Shown piece after piece: positions 12,907 to 25,460 of a stretch of DNA of 64,000 nucleotides. The notes under the pieces were generated by a model. That model ran no database searches. It was not told the DNA's origin and saw only the letters and a program-made list of their open reading frames with translations. The stretch comes from Megaleporinus macrocephalus (lineage: Eukaryota; Chordata; Actinopteri; Characiformes; Anostomidae), in assembly GCA_021613375.1 (NCBI GenBank), contig CM038706.1, forward strand, positions 24,807,366-24,871,365, given 5' to 3'. Both the position numbers and the translations under genes were made by a program. Position 1 is the first letter of the stretch, and each line of letters begins with the position of its first letter.

Positions 12907-15900
12907 CAGGCCTGTTCCCGGTGACGGTTAACTGAGTTACTGCGGCAACAGCCCCCAGTGACAGAAAAACTCATTTACCGCTAGTTTATCATCATTTATC
13001 TATTGAGTCATTTCATACAAACCATCGCAGGACTCTAAGATTCCCACAAGAGAACATGAACATAAACACAGTGTTGAATTCGGTGTTTTGACTTTAAAAT
13101 AGTACGTGACCTTCATTGTACTTCAAATAATAAGTTGTAATATAGTTGTAATAAGACGTATTATTGTTCTGTGGACTTATTGTTAAAAGTTCATAGAACC
13201 TAACAAAAAAACTGAAAGGCAAGTTAAAACATGGATGAATATTATAGTACAGCATGATAAAATGTACTGCATAGCACTAAAAGTGCTTCTCCTATTGCTA
13301 CAATGTCAAGTTAATAGAATAGAAACAGAAGAAGAGCCCTTTTAGGAGCTATACAGAACCAGTTTATAGGTGTTCTATATAGAAGCATTCACATCATAAT
13401 CTCTCCCAATCTGAAGAACCATCTCACCGTGCAGTGAGACATTTAAGCTTCTAAACAGAACCACCCCCCTTACTACAGAACCTTGGTAGAACCACCTTTT
13501 ATATAAGTACACATTATTAACACAGTTAGCATGACTGATGAGCTGTGCTAGTTTAGCGTGCTCATTGCTACAGGTCATTATCGTGCCTATCTAAAGCTTG
13601 TCTATGGTATGGTTCAGGTTTCAGGACTAGGGATGTGCAATCCGACTCATTTAGATATTCAAGTGTCTACAAGGGTTACTGCATGGAACCCCAAGGAAAA
13701 AAAAACATGAAAACTGGTCAAGAAAAGGTATTTTGGTGTAAATGAACACAGGGCCAGAGCTGGAGACTCACGCTTTTAGAACGTAGCATTGATTTTAAGA
13801 GGCTACAAAAAGCAGTTGTAAAAATGTAGCAACAAAAAGAGGAATACGTTTAAAACCATTTTATTCAGAGGAAAATCAGAGGGAAATGAGCAGTTCTCTT
13901 AAATCATATATCCTTCTTCCTGCGCGGAAATATGAATGTGAAGTACCAGTGCACATCCCTGTTTAGGACACTTTCTGACCACAGTGCCAGGTTTCTGACA
14001 AAATGCAAAACACAATCCTTTTTACTAGATGACTACATGTTTATGGGTGAATTAAAGATGACAATACATTGCAATCACGTCTGTAACAGAACTGCTATTT
14101 ACTATGTTCTTTAATTTGACAAAGGCCGAGATTTAACCTTGACTGCTAATGTTTCTGGACACATCATCAGTGTTCCTGGGAGCAGGAGGACTGTGCGTGT
14201 GCTGTAGAGTGTAAAATGAAAACTGAGTGTTGTGTCAAAAAAGTCTATATTTGTGTATGTAGTGCATCACAATCATCAATGATTCAACTGCATTAGTTAT
14301 TGCTGGGTTTGATAGGCTGTTGACTTATAGAGATAAGAGCTCAGTCCAAGTATAATCAATCCAAGTATAATGAGGTAATGTAAAAACTATATGCTAAAGT
14401 AATACTATAAAACCCTGAAAACTAAAAATCAAGCAAAAACAAACAAACAAATAAACAAACACAAGATATTTTCACTGTCACACGAAATCCTCAGAACTGA
14501 TAACTATTTTTGTTTTATTCATTTTATTAGAAATGCTGCTATTTCCATTGTACTTCATATGGAATTTGCAAAGCACTTTTAAGTTTTTTAGTTACACAGA
14601 TTTTACCACTCCAAAAAAAGTATTCAGACCTTTTGTTATGATCTAGTTAAGCTTAAAATATGAACTGAAAAAAAGTCAATTGATTAACTAAGTATATATA
14701 AAATCTTTTAGAAATGACTTGTCTATTGTTTTGATTGTTTTGATTTATTATAAAATGAAGTTAAAAGATACAGATATATCATTAGTTTTAATAAGTTGAA
14801 GAATTTGAAAAATGCTGTGCACATTGTCATGTCACTACCAAAACATACAAAAAGCTTTAGTCAGCAGAATGCATTGCTGTCCCCCATAACCACATGGTGA
14901 GCACATAGATCCAACTGTTTTGAAGTAAATTTTTCTCAAAGTTTGGAAATCAGTGTGTAACATTAGGAACTGTCACTGAGATATATAATTTCTTAAATTC
15001 AATAAACATTTTTGTGCTTTATTAAAAGAATATGATCTTATGGGTGTACAACTGTTCAAAGCTGTGTTAGTCATGTACTGGCTAGCGGTTTTGAGGTTTT
15101 GTAAGCAAAATGTGCTAAAATAGCTGTTTAATACTTTAATATAGACATATTAAATTTATAACCTGAAAAGCCTTTATATTGCTGATTAGGAAGGATTTAT
15201 GCAGCATAAGCAGTTTTAGCATTTTTGAGTCAACTGTTTTTTTAATCTGTACAGTCTATCAATTCAGTTCAGGATTAGTGATCTGTCTTAGCTGACACTC
15301 GGGAATAGTTCTGAGGTTATATATCATGTACAACATCTGGGCATATAGCAAACAACACAGGATGCATGAAATCAAACATGTCAGGCTAAGGAACCGTGAA
15401 GGCCATCATGTCATGGTCAGCTGTTCATGCTGAACCAGAGAGATGAATATTAGAAGAGCGCTGGGCAGCAGGACTGCTAACTTTCCTGACAGAAGCTACC
15501 ACACACAGTTACGGAAGCCGCTGTTAACAGCTCTTAATGTGTGGCCCTAAATGAAAAAAAAAACACATTAGTTTTTAGCTCAACCTACAGTGTCCTGTAC
15601 ATTAGAGAGCTCACTGCACAGCAGTTTTATACCATCATGGAATAAAAGACCCCATATCATGAAAAACTGCCTTTTTAAATAAACAAGTATGAGGTCTGAA
15701 ATAGTACGTAAACTATACAGTCAATAAGAACAGAGCTCATTTACATATAGAGTACCACTCTTAAAGGTGCAGGTACAAAAACTGATTAACAGGGATAAAG
15801 AGACGCTGCAAAATTAATAATCTCTATTATATATATTTATATACAGGGACATTTTTGCCTGTACAATATAAGTTTTACCAATAGGGATCCGATTTAAAAA

Positions 15901-17554
15901 CACTGATCAAGTGATATTTTCATTTGTTCTTATGTAATCTATAGTCATATTACAGATAAACAGTCAAAGACCTTTCTGCCTTCCTTTGTACGTGAGGCAA
16001 AAAAGATTTTAAGGGAAGCTCACTCTTCAAAACAGCCTCCAGCCAATGTTAACATTACAGTAAGGACGGCGCTGGAATCGGCCAAGATCAGACTTCTCTC
16101 TCAAACAGGAAGACAGTCAAATTATTGTTTTCATTTTGTCAGATATGTGCTTGATGTTCCACAGAATAGACGACTAGTTGACTTTACTGCTCAGCGATGA
16201 TGTTTTAAGTTTGACGTCAACCACGTGATAACAACACTAACAACAGGAAAGCAGCAGGTGAGGAGTCTGGGGTTTTTGAGGTACATATCTCTAGGCTAGA
16301 AATGTAATCCAGGGCTCGTTGGAGAGGGTACGTCAGGCTCTACTAACCTGGCTTTGTTTTTTATTTACATTTCCTCGCTGATCTACGGTCATTCAAAGAT
16401 AAAATACTGAATGTCATTCATACAATACAATAAAAAGCTACCTCTAATCCTGTTAAGATTGAAGTTGATTATTCTTATTTCTGGCGAGTTATGTTGCTCT
16501 AAATTGTTGTACCTCAGCTGCCTAGAGTTTACCTCAGTCAGATACAAATTTGTGGGATGGATTTTCAAAGTAGGACTCTTAAAGTTTTCCTTATAACATC
16601 ATCAGTAATTATTCAATGTTGACTTGAACCTAGAGTTAATCACATGGAGCAGATGTACTGATGTAGCGCAATTGGCTCTATGTGATAAATAGCCAGTTGC
16701 CTATTGCTTTCATTGTAGCAATGTTTTTGAATGTGGGTTAAACAGGCAAAAGATTCAATTTTTAAATAATGGTTTACTGCATTAAAGAGCAAATAATTTT
16801 GTTTACATTCCAGGTCTGACTGGTACTTGGAAGTAACCAATTTGACTGTAAAAAAATCGAGACTAATCACAAAAATGTAAAGATCGGTGCAGCCCTGCTT
16901 TTTAGACAAAGCTAGACTTTAACACAGCAAAACTCACATTTCAGTGCAAAGTGGTGTAAAGTCAAAGTTCAAAATTGCGAATCATTTTTCAAACTGTTTC
17001 AGGCGAGACATGTTTATGTGTGTCTGTGAGCATTTTTTGATAAAGCCTGTCGGAAATCACTTTGCGCTGCCTCGGCTCTCTCTCTGAAAGCAATGGCACA
17101 GTTCCGTAAGAGCTGATCCAGTTTCAAGAGGATTCAGCTGCAGCTCTCATTCTGCCACGAATCCACACACACTTCCACAACACAGCCAGCTCCATATGGT
17201 CATCCAAACGAAGAGAGGGAGAGAAAAGCTCATGGATTGATGACTCAGCACTTCTGAGTCTAAAAGTCATCCATCAGTAATGAAATGGAATGAAATGCAA
17301 GGCCTGTTCAAGGCATTCTGCCATATCTTACAAGCTGCCCTGGAATGAGTTCCCTTTAGAAGGTTTTGTCTTTGTTTTACTGTATACCGTGTCTCAGGAA
17401 CTATGCTCAAGCTTCTAGTTTATGGATGACAATGACAAGCGTCCAACTAATGACAATGATGGACACCTCCATTCAATAAAGTCCACTGCTATTCAGTGAA
17501 GGACTATATATATTCTATGCTATGTTCAAGTTTGTGCACTTCAACGTATTACCT
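12907..17554. other. intronic DNA, no gene recognised
   Basis: No exon or RNA gene recognised. At 13,320-13,505 there are several degenerate copies of a TATAGAACC/GGTTCT word, a decayed palindromic repeat common in fish introns. GC-richer unique blocks at 15,390-15,550 and 17,040-17,350 could be conserved non-coding sequence, but nothing visible proves it. Confidence 0.5.
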
Positions 17555-17669
17555 GACAATAGACAGGGAGAACACACACACTTAACACAGAATGGCCCGG
17601 ACCGAGAATCCAACCCGGATCGTCTTACTGTAAGGCGACAGTGCTAACCACTACACCACCTGGCCGCCC
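17555..17669 (-). mobile_element. tRNA-derived SINE head (5' part)
   Basis: On the minus strand the sequence starts GGGCGGCCAGGTGGTGTAG and continues TGGTTAGCACTGTCGCC, then CCGGGTTGGATTCTCGG. This is a tRNA-like A box (TGGTGTAGTGGTTAG) and B box (GGTTGGATTC). A body reading TTCTCCCTGT follows, typical of a widespread teleost tRNA-SINE. It is not a functional tRNA: there is no cloverleaf 3' half and it continues into SINE body sequence. A decayed 3' part of the same family is at 41.6 kb. Confidence 0.75.
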
Positions 17670-17765
17670 ATTAGAAAGACACAAACAAATCTTAAAAAAA
17701 CATAGTTCCAAATTTACAAATGTATTAAGACATTTTATTAAAAGTAAAATATAATAAAGGATAAA

Positions 17766-17767
<2 letters not shown>

Positions 17768-17845
<78 letters not shown>
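17768..17845. repeat. (TA)n microsatellite
   Basis: About 39 uninterrupted TA units, followed after a short ATGTATG interruption by a GT run. Confidence 0.97.
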
Positions 17846-17853
<8 letters not shown>

Positions 17854-17854
17854 A

Positions 17855-17878
17855 GTGTGTGTGTGTGTGTGTGTGTGT
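17855..17878. repeat. (GT)12 microsatellite
   Basis: Twelve GT units adjoining the (TA)n array, giving a compound microsatellite. Confidence 0.95.
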
Positions 17879-18047
17879 AATATGAGAAAAATAAATAGAT
17901 CCATATCAACTTAACACATTTTTCTCATTAAATATTATAATTTACAATTATAATTATAACTGAATAGTTAAGATCAGGCACACCAATTATAATTATGAGT
18001 TACAATATTATTACAATTATCAACAGATTCTGAGCATACAATCAAGA

Positions 18048-18048
<1 letters not shown>

Positions 18049-18137
<89 letters not shown>

Positions 18138-18144
18138 ACACACA
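18049..18144. repeat. (CA)n microsatellite
   Basis: About 43 uninterrupted CA units, then ACCCACACACAG. Long enough to be highly variable. Confidence 0.97.
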
Positions 18145-18284
18145 GTCTCTATTTTCATTATTAAAATAATTGGTTTGAACATATAGTCTCTATGGTTTTT
18201 ACATTTCCAGCTTGTCAGAGAAAATTTTACGTCAAAAGAAAAAAAAACATTTGCTGGTGTGCTGAGGCTCAATTTAGGGGTGTT

Positions 18285-18375
18285 TAGCACATTTATTCCA
18301 AGCTGTTTTGGAGTATTTCTATTGGTGAAAAATAATGCTACATGTTTTTTAGTGGACAGCAACAATCAGGCTTGA
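18285..18375 (+). mobile_element. fragment of MITE family R4
   Basis: Shares CCAAGCTGTTTTGGAG, TTCTATTG and an end reading TGGACAGCAACAATCA with the full copy at 20.7 kb, but lacks the middle and the other end. Confidence 0.5.
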
Positions 18376-18492
18376 TGATGCTGAGCAGAAACGATACAGG
18401 CAGGCAGCCAGCAGCACTTTACACACAGACACACACACAACTTTCAATGTATTTTGTGCTGTAGACTTTTTTTTAAGTTAATTCTGACAAAA

Positions 18493-18817
18493 TACAGCAC
18501 TGTGGAAAAGTCAGAGACCACCCTGCATTTAATCAACTTCCAGTCAAAACAACCGAGTCAACATTTTTCAGCATCACAAAGAAAGGAAAAACATATATAA
18601 GAGAAAATTACACAGAAGCCTCCACAACAAAATACAACAAATACAAATAGATTATATATTTGTGTGTGTGTGTCCACTCTCCCTCTTTTCTCCTTCTCAC
18701 AATCCATGTCATTTGAAGGTAGCCTACATATTTAGACTCATCAGTGTAAAAACCTTGCTCTACATCTCTGATGTCCATTTTCTGTGTCTTGACAGCTATA
18801 CATTCTTTCAGGCCCAT
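18493..18817 (-). pseudogene. possible Tc1/mariner relic
   Basis: A TA dinucleotide at 18,493 is followed by CAGCACTGTGGAAAAG, which resembles the terminal repeat of fish Tc1-like elements. On the minus strand at about 18,680-18,790 a peptide includes FYTDESKY and, after a gap, WIVRRRKEGEW. It resembles the Tc1 transposase region around the second catalytic aspartate (a DESK motif followed by a basic stretch). Only about 330 bp remain, so most of the transposase would be lost. The match is short and could be chance. Confidence 0.35.
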
Positions 18818-19489
18818 TCAGCTGAGTAAGAAAGGAGCTGGGTTTTTAAAGATAAAAGCTTTAAAGTAGCAGGACCTGCAACAAGGCTGACAAGAGGTCA
18901 GAACACGCCGCCTGGGCAGTGCTACTTCTTCATCCTCTCATGTTGGACTGATGTTAGACTTGATGCTACAGTAACTCATCACCTGTTGAGGTACAAAGTG
19001 ATATTAGATGGCAGGATGGGCCTGGGCTAACTGGTTAGCATATTAACTTCAGATGAATATCTGAAACACAAATTGCGTTTTTAAAAGCTGGTTATCTGAC
19101 GGAGATAGTGTGGTTTGGCTTCTATGTCTTGCGTAGTTGTTAGGAGCCCCATTTTATTTCATCTACTTGCCTTTTTTTCTCCATCCTTATGCAAGTGGGC
19201 TGTCTGAAATCAAATCCGCTCAGAAATATTTTATTCACAAATAGTTTATTATAAAGTTCTGGATGTTGCTGTATGTCTTCATCTGATTTATTAGCACCAA
19301 AACATTGTATATATCTCCAGTATGTGTGTGTACCAGGTTTATGCCACATTTTAGTGACTAAACATAGTCATATGGTCACATTGTGGGAAACTTTTAAATT
19401 TTAAGATAAAGGTAAGGTTATTGTTAAATTTAAGTTAAGGGTTAGGTTCATTTTAAGGTAAGAGATAAGATAAGTTTAGGCTTTTTTAG

Positions 19490-19720
19490 AATTATTCTGT
19501 CACTTGTGTTCGCACACAGCAAAATACGACCTCCGCATTTTACCCAAACACCCACATACACACACACACTAGTGAACATACACACTAGAGAGCAGTGAGC
19601 ACACATGCCCGGAGTGATGTGCAGCCCTATCCACGGCGCCCGGGGAGCAGTTCGAGGTCAGGTGCCTCGCTCAAGGGCACTTCAGTTGGATCCGTAACTT
19701 TCAGGACACGACTGCCCACA
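19490..19720 (-). repeat. dispersed teleost repeat fragment
   Basis: Contains GCGCCCGGGGAGCAGTTCG and AGGTGCCTCGCTCAAGGGC. These words recur widely in fish intergenic DNA, where the minus-strand reading runs CCCTTGAGCGAGGCACC. The related sequence at 60.6 kb carries GTGCCCCTGGGCAAGTCAG beside a tRNA-like head, so both are probably SINE-derived. Assignment is from recall of the word pattern only. Confidence 0.5.
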
Positions 19721-19856
19721 AAGGTAAAGTTAAACTTAAGGTTAAGTTTAACCTTATTTTTCTTCTTGCTCTTAGTCAATAATAGGTCTGGTTAAGGTGT
19801 GGGTAAGTGTCCAGGAAATGAATGGAAGTCTATGGCATCACAATTTACAGAAGCAA

Positions 19857-19863
19857 ACATGTG

Positions 19864-19905
<42 letters not shown>
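19857..19905. repeat. (GT)n microsatellite
   Basis: GT repeat with one GC interruption near its start. Confidence 0.95.
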
Positions 19906-19906
<1 letters not shown>

Positions 19907-20693
19907 CAGATCCTGCTCTGTGATCTCCCAAAGACTCTACAACACCAGGGATTAGTCTAAAACCAGGCTTTGCTCCCTGTATTGACTGATGTAGCTATTG
20001 ATTTTTAAGCATGCGCTGCTCCTGTTTTCCTTTAGCAGGTTTACTAGCCGATATAAGATAAGCCTACACAGCCACCCACTGACCAGACACAGGTTTAGAT
20101 TGTTTCCACTGGTTTCGGTACTACTGCCACAGATCTGCTATAGAAAAATACACACTTACAAAGCAAATCAAAAATAAGTGATAAAAAATGATAAACACGC
20201 GCTTACCTCCTTGTACATCCAGCTCTTTAATCCTCTTAAAATAAACATACTTCACTACCTTGTTCAGTCTGCAACACGATAACAAATGCGTTTTATAATG
20301 ACTGGTTCACAGCGTTTCATTTAAAGTTGGCTAGAAAAGCACAGCTACACAGCTGTGGCCATAAACCACAGACTTAATCAAATCAACATATATGAGCATG
20401 TACAAAGGACCTTCAGAAAATGACCCAGTCTCCTCTGTGAGAGACAGAAACGTCTGGGAAATTTATACAGAACGCAGAAACCAGAATGGACGTATGTTCA
20501 CAGAGCAATGTACAACTCAAAGCTTCTGTACAAAGAAGCATGATAAATCAACCAGTACGCCACAAGCAGCGCAGATAACAAGCTAAAGCCATGATTCCTG
20601 AGTCCAGTCTCTCGAATGTTGCATTTCACATCAAAATACTACTGAATTGTGCACAAGCTTTAAAAAAATGCATTAGAATAATTAGCTTATATG
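19906..20693. other. intronic DNA, no gene recognised
   Basis: No exon, RNA gene or clear repeat was recognised. Confidence 0.5.
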
Positions 20694-20945
20694 CATATCG
20701 TCGCTGTCCAATGAAAAACAAGTATGTCCAAAATTGCAACTTTATAAGAGAGACCAAAAACATACTTTACTTTCAATGTAAGTCAATGGAGCTAGAATTA
20801 TTTCCAAGCTGTTTTGGAGCACTTCTATTGCTCCATTCATCATGAAATGTTCACGCAATGTAAACGACCACTGGCGTGTACAAATGATGTAGAAAAACGT
20901 AAAATCCAGAAAAATACATGTTTTTCATTGGATAGCGACGATATG
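20694..20945 (+). mobile_element. MITE, family R4, full copy
   Basis: A 252-bp element with terminal inverted repeats. The left end reads CATATCGTCGCTGTCCAATG then AAAAACAAGTAT. The reverse complement of the right end reads CATATCGTCGCTATCCAATG then AAAAACATGTAT. About 30 of 32 end positions match. There is no ORF of interest inside. Fragments of the same family lie at 18.3, 24.3 and 25.4 kb. The superfamily is not determined because no clear target duplication was seen. Confidence 0.8.
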
Positions 20946-21879
20946 ATAAATATGTTATTACAAGATTTTTGGCCCTATCTCCAGGCACTACTTAGAATAC
21001 ACTGCAAACGACCAAAAATTAAAGTGACGAATTTGTATACCAACGTTTCTTCAGACCCCCCCAACAGAAAGCTCTTAGATGAATACAGCACCCAGAAATG
21101 TCAGCTTATGAACTAAGATGTGAGCGGAATATGCAGCAGTTTTTGTTCCCTCGCAAAAGGTCACGCAAAGACACAGAGAACTGTACGGCCAGAAACAGAG
21201 ATACCAAAACCAAACAGCATACGCACAGAGAACGAGATTAGATCACATTTCACAGCAACCGCTACCCTCAGACTCATGACACATTCTCCAGGCACTGTGA
21301 CCTCCTCCTGTTCGTGTGAACTTGGCACGACAGCTTTCCATCATCACATATACTGTCTCTCTCTCCCTCGGCCTCTCTGCCCGGTGTGAACAGGACAATT
21401 AAGTTCTAAATAATCAGCTATCTTCTGCCTGCTGGCGACAGCAGCATCACAGCTGTCCACTCTAGTAGAAGCTCCTGCTATCTACCCCTTAGCCCCTAAT
21501 GCACAATGGTGAGGTGCTGTGTTAAAACAAGAGTTCACCAAAAATAAATTGATTTAAATAATTAGTCGTAACAGTAGTCAGTAAGGACATTTTGCTTGAG
21601 ATTTGCTTTGAGATTTGCTACTATAGTTTTATACTTAATGAAGATAATATGCAATGGAAGCTTATACCAGTTAGCATTGTGCATTTCGGCTTCAACCCAT
21701 TAAAAGCTGTTAAAGAAGATTTTCACTATTTTTTCTAAGCATTTACATAATTAATTCATTGAGATGTAAACAAAATCAGTCGAGGTGGTTGGACGTACAT
21801 GGTGGTGACAGAATCAAAGTCACAATGCTGTTAAAAGCTATCGAACGGAAATCTTACATGAAATGGTTGCAAATATGTG
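20946..21879. other. intronic DNA, no gene recognised
   Basis: Mixed unique sequence. Short ORFs here show no recognisable domain. Confidence 0.5.
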
Positions 21880-22285
21880 ATATTATGTGGGTGGCAGATC
21901 TTTCTCAGCACTGCAGTGACAATGACGTGTTGGCGGTGGTTATTATTGTGTGTTGTGCTGGTGAAAGTCGATCAGACACCACACTGCTGCTGGGGTTTTT
22001 AAACACTGTCCACTTTATTAGACACTCAGGCCTACCTCGAGCCAGAGAAGATATTTTATCTCACACTGCACAGTTTGTGTTGGTCATCCTCTAGTCCTTC
22101 ATCAGTGGTCACAGGATGGTGCCCACAGGTCTGGTTGGTGGACTATTCTGAGTCCAGCAGTGACACAGAGGTGATAAACAACTCCAGCAGCACTGCTGTG
22201 TCTGATCCACTCATACCAGTACAACACACACTAACACACCCCCACCACGTAAGTGTCACTGCAATGGTCCTGTGGTGTCCTGACC
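21880..22285. mobile_element. fold-back (long inverted repeat) element
   Basis: The two halves are inverted copies of each other. GATCAGACACCACACTGCTG then CTGGGGTTTTTAAA near 21,970-22,003 pairs with AACTCCAGCAGCACTGCTGT then GTCTGATCCA near 22,180-22,210. The outer arms CACTGCAGTGACAATGACG and GTAAGTGTCACTGCAATGG also pair. Total length is about 400 bp with no coding capacity. This design is typical of a palindromic MITE. Internal words such as CAGTGACACAGAGGTG resemble a repeat common in characins and catfishes (recall only). Confidence 0.7.
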
Positions 22286-22300
22286 ATTGCAGAACACATA

Positions 22301-22322
22301 TACATATATATATATATATATT
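22301..22322. repeat. short (TA)n microsatellite
   Basis: About ten TA units after ACATATACA. Confidence 0.85.
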
Positions 22323-24289
22323 TCATTTATAGCCCAAGACAACAACCATGACCACAATTAGATTTTAAATTTAGTTTTTTAAACTATTCATTTAAAAGCT
22401 GATACAGGATCAGGCTGAGTAACGTCTCCTGGGTCAGCCGCCGAGAGAGAAGGATCACATCTGAAGCGCTGATGCATGCTGAGGTCGAGGCAACACTTCA
22501 AAGCTGTCAGCCAAACCTTAGTGTGTCGACCTAATCTCCCCCTATCCAGTCAAGTCTCTGACCGATGTTCTCTGAAATGCACTCTGAACTAGGTGTGCAC
22601 TCCATGTGAGAATCAGGCCTGAGCTCTTCAGGACATGTGTCAGTTCACTGCCGCTCACTGTTGGTCTACCACGTTAGATCTGATGTCTGAACCAAAACTG
22701 GACAAAATCCTCTTTATCGACGAAGCCTTTTTTCTCTGACATTATTTGGTGAGTCATCAAAATTTCAGACACAGGAAGTGCTAAGCGTTCATTTCCTGAT
22801 ACAACAACCTATCAAAGCATCAAAATACCAGATGAGTCATGCAGACTTTCTTTCACCTCATCACTGAGAGCCAAATAAGTGATAAGTGAAGCTGTGTGAC
22901 AGTGAGACACAGCATTCAGTCATAGTTTTTGTATTGCTGTTGCCACTAACTCTGCTGAGAACCTGTTACAGAAAGACCAGCTCAAACATGATCAGCTGTA
23001 CCTAAAGAAGTCTCGCACGGTGGCCAACTATCTGCTCCATGTTTTACTTCAACGTCTTATTTGATTTCAAACCTGTCCAGGCTGATTTCCACAAGCTTAC
23101 TTTACACAAGACCCAATTGTGATATAATGAAGAGGATAAATAAGCACTTTAACTGCTCTGGAAGTAAATGGGCATATTAGGCTACATTCATATCACAAGC
23201 CAAATCATATTTTTTTTATTATACATGACGCAAATGAGTTTCTTGTGTGAAAGTACAAATGAAGAAACACACTAAATATGACTTTTTATTTGTGGTATTA
23301 AAATGTGATCCAATGTGTGTCAATGTATCCCCCCATTCAGATAGTCTAATTGGAAATCATGCAACTTAAACATTAAACTCGTAACAATATTGTGCAAGTG
23401 GGAACAGGCTCCTTACAGCAACATCGTCAGCGTAACTGATACCTGTTCCTATGGTTACACTTTGCATCTTTCTATACCAGCGTAAGTACCGTAAACAAAT
23501 AAGCTCGGCACTGACTGATGGATGAAATCAAACAGACAAGCACTCAAAATCAAATAGAAGCAAAGAAGCTTCTAATGGATCAGGTCTTTTGGTTTGGTCT
23601 CATATTTCTCACTGCATTTACAGCACAGAGCTGTTTCCCTTTCATAGCATTTTCCTTCACTGCATGAAAGGCAAAAAGAGCGGCTGAGCTTCGTCTCTCT
23701 ATTTAACTTCTATAATAACACTCAAAGTCATTATTTTGGGGCTCCAAAATGAAGCGAGTGCTTCATCTAGCTGATGTTTTGATGTTACACAATGAAAGTG
23801 GCCTACAAACCTAAAGAAAAGACACAGGGCAGCTGTTTGTTTGATGAGTATTTCTGGCTCATGCTAGGCCACCCTAAATCAGAGCAGTAAACAGAGACTG
23901 AGCACTAGTGTTTGTAGCCTTTAGTGTTGCAAAACAGATATAAACTGCCAATGCGATCAGAAGTGTGTATAAATATACAACAAAATCATTTAGCTGTTTC
24001 CTTTGGTTATGATCAGGTAGATGTGGAACATGTATGTTCAAAGTTTGGGCACTGCTATACAAATAAGCAAATATGTAAGCTTATCTGTATAAATTGGTAT
24101 TTAGGAACAAAATTAAAGTCATGTGCTAGAATTTAGAGTAACGTGGGATATATAAAAAATGATGGAATTTAACTGGTAAATACAATCAAGGGTGCCAAAA
24201 TAAAAAAAAGTTTGTAAATACAATTGAAGTTTTGAATAAATGGGTTTGTGATGTCACAAAAAAACAACGAATTTACAGTATTCATCAAT
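22323..24289. other. intronic DNA, no gene recognised
   Basis: No exon or RNA gene recognised. A GC-richer unique block at 22,420-22,600 might be a conserved element. Confidence 0.45.
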
Positions 24290-24339
24290 GTATACTAAAC
24301 CAAACCAAGGAATGTTTCAGTCTGCACTGCCTTTTTAAT

Positions 24340-24500
24340 TTTTTACATATATAAATAACGGTGAAGCTGCCGTTTTCATGCTAAATGGAAATACTCCAAA
24401 ACAGCTTTAAAAAATCTGGTTTTATTGAATTACATTGAAAGTAGAGTAGGTTGTTGTCCTCTCATATAACAGCAATTTTACGCACACTGACAATACATTG
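24340..24500 (-). mobile_element. degenerate MITE R4 copy, reversed
   Basis: Contains TACTCCAAAACAGCTTTA, AATTACATTGAAAGTAGAGT and CTCTCATATAACAGCAATTT. These are diverged reverse complements of 20.72-20.83 kb. One end is lost. Confidence 0.55.
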
Positions 24501-24650
24501 GGGCTGTGCTTAATGATGAATTTAAAGATTCTTTTTTCGATTAGTCAATTAATCTAACAACTAATTTTTACATTACTCTAATGTGAGTGAGTTAGGAATT
24601 ATTTTTTTTATTATTTTGTTATGGATTTGTAACCAGTGGATGATATGCAA

Positions 24651-24652
<2 letters not shown>

Positions 24653-24734
<82 letters not shown>
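24653..24734. repeat. (TA)n microsatellite
   Basis: About 41 uninterrupted TA units. Confidence 0.97.
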
Positions 24735-24735
<1 letters not shown>

Positions 24736-25368
24736 CATGAGGAAAATTCATGGCCATTCTAGACTTCATGTATAAAAAGGTACGCATGTGATCTATAAAT
24801 GGTTAAAAAAAACTAAAAGTCTACTCTCTGACTGGGCGTTTAGAGGCAGATATGACACTTGGACTACACGCTTCGCAGGCAAGAAATTAAACAATTTGTG
24901 GACTATATATGTGGACAAAGAGCCATTTGAGAAGCAGCTACATGTGTTTTAAAGCTCCCGCAGTATCGACAACAGCCTTAGGTTCTACACTGGACGCTTA
25001 AGAAACTTTTCAAGTGACACTACTGATATAAACATGTTACATGTGTTAATAATGTTAAAATAATCTGTTAAGATAAGATAAACATGTAAACAGGTGCTGT
25101 CTTGCTGCTGTGTTGACAAAGCGCTACGGGATGTTTGAGCTTCAAGTGCTCGTGTTTAGCAGGTGTACTGTTGTGATCATCTCCACTGTGCAGAGCTGAC
25201 AGAGCACCACACTGTTGTGTTTCTGTGTGAAGTACTTCTACAGCTTTAGATGCACGCGAGCGATTGTTTGTAGCTGCAGCTTGCATTCTGGATAAATCCA
25301 TGCGTTCAGTATGCGCAGCCATCTTTATATCTTTACTTTCCAAAGTAAATTTTTTCTTTTTTTTCACA

Positions 25369-25460
25369 TCATTTGAACTCAATTTCATGCTAAATGAACC
25401 AATAGAAATGCTCCAAAATAGCTTGGAAAGAAATCTGGTTAAACTGATTTACATGTTTTA
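25369..25460 (-). mobile_element. MITE R4 fragment, reversed
   Basis: CAATAGAAATGCTCCAAAAT followed by AGCTTGGAAAGAAATCTGG matches the reversed middle of the R4 copy at 20.7 kb. Confidence 0.5.

Noticed and set aside
17581..17669. A tRNA gene
   Set aside because: A and B boxes are present, but the sequence continues into a SINE body and lacks a proper cloverleaf 3' half.
17625..17909. Minus-strand ORF rich in Ile-Tyr
   Set aside because: It is a translation of the (TA)n array joined to SINE sequence.
18049..18365. Minus-strand ORF with a long Cys-Val repeat
   Set aside because: It is a translation of the (CA)n microsatellite.
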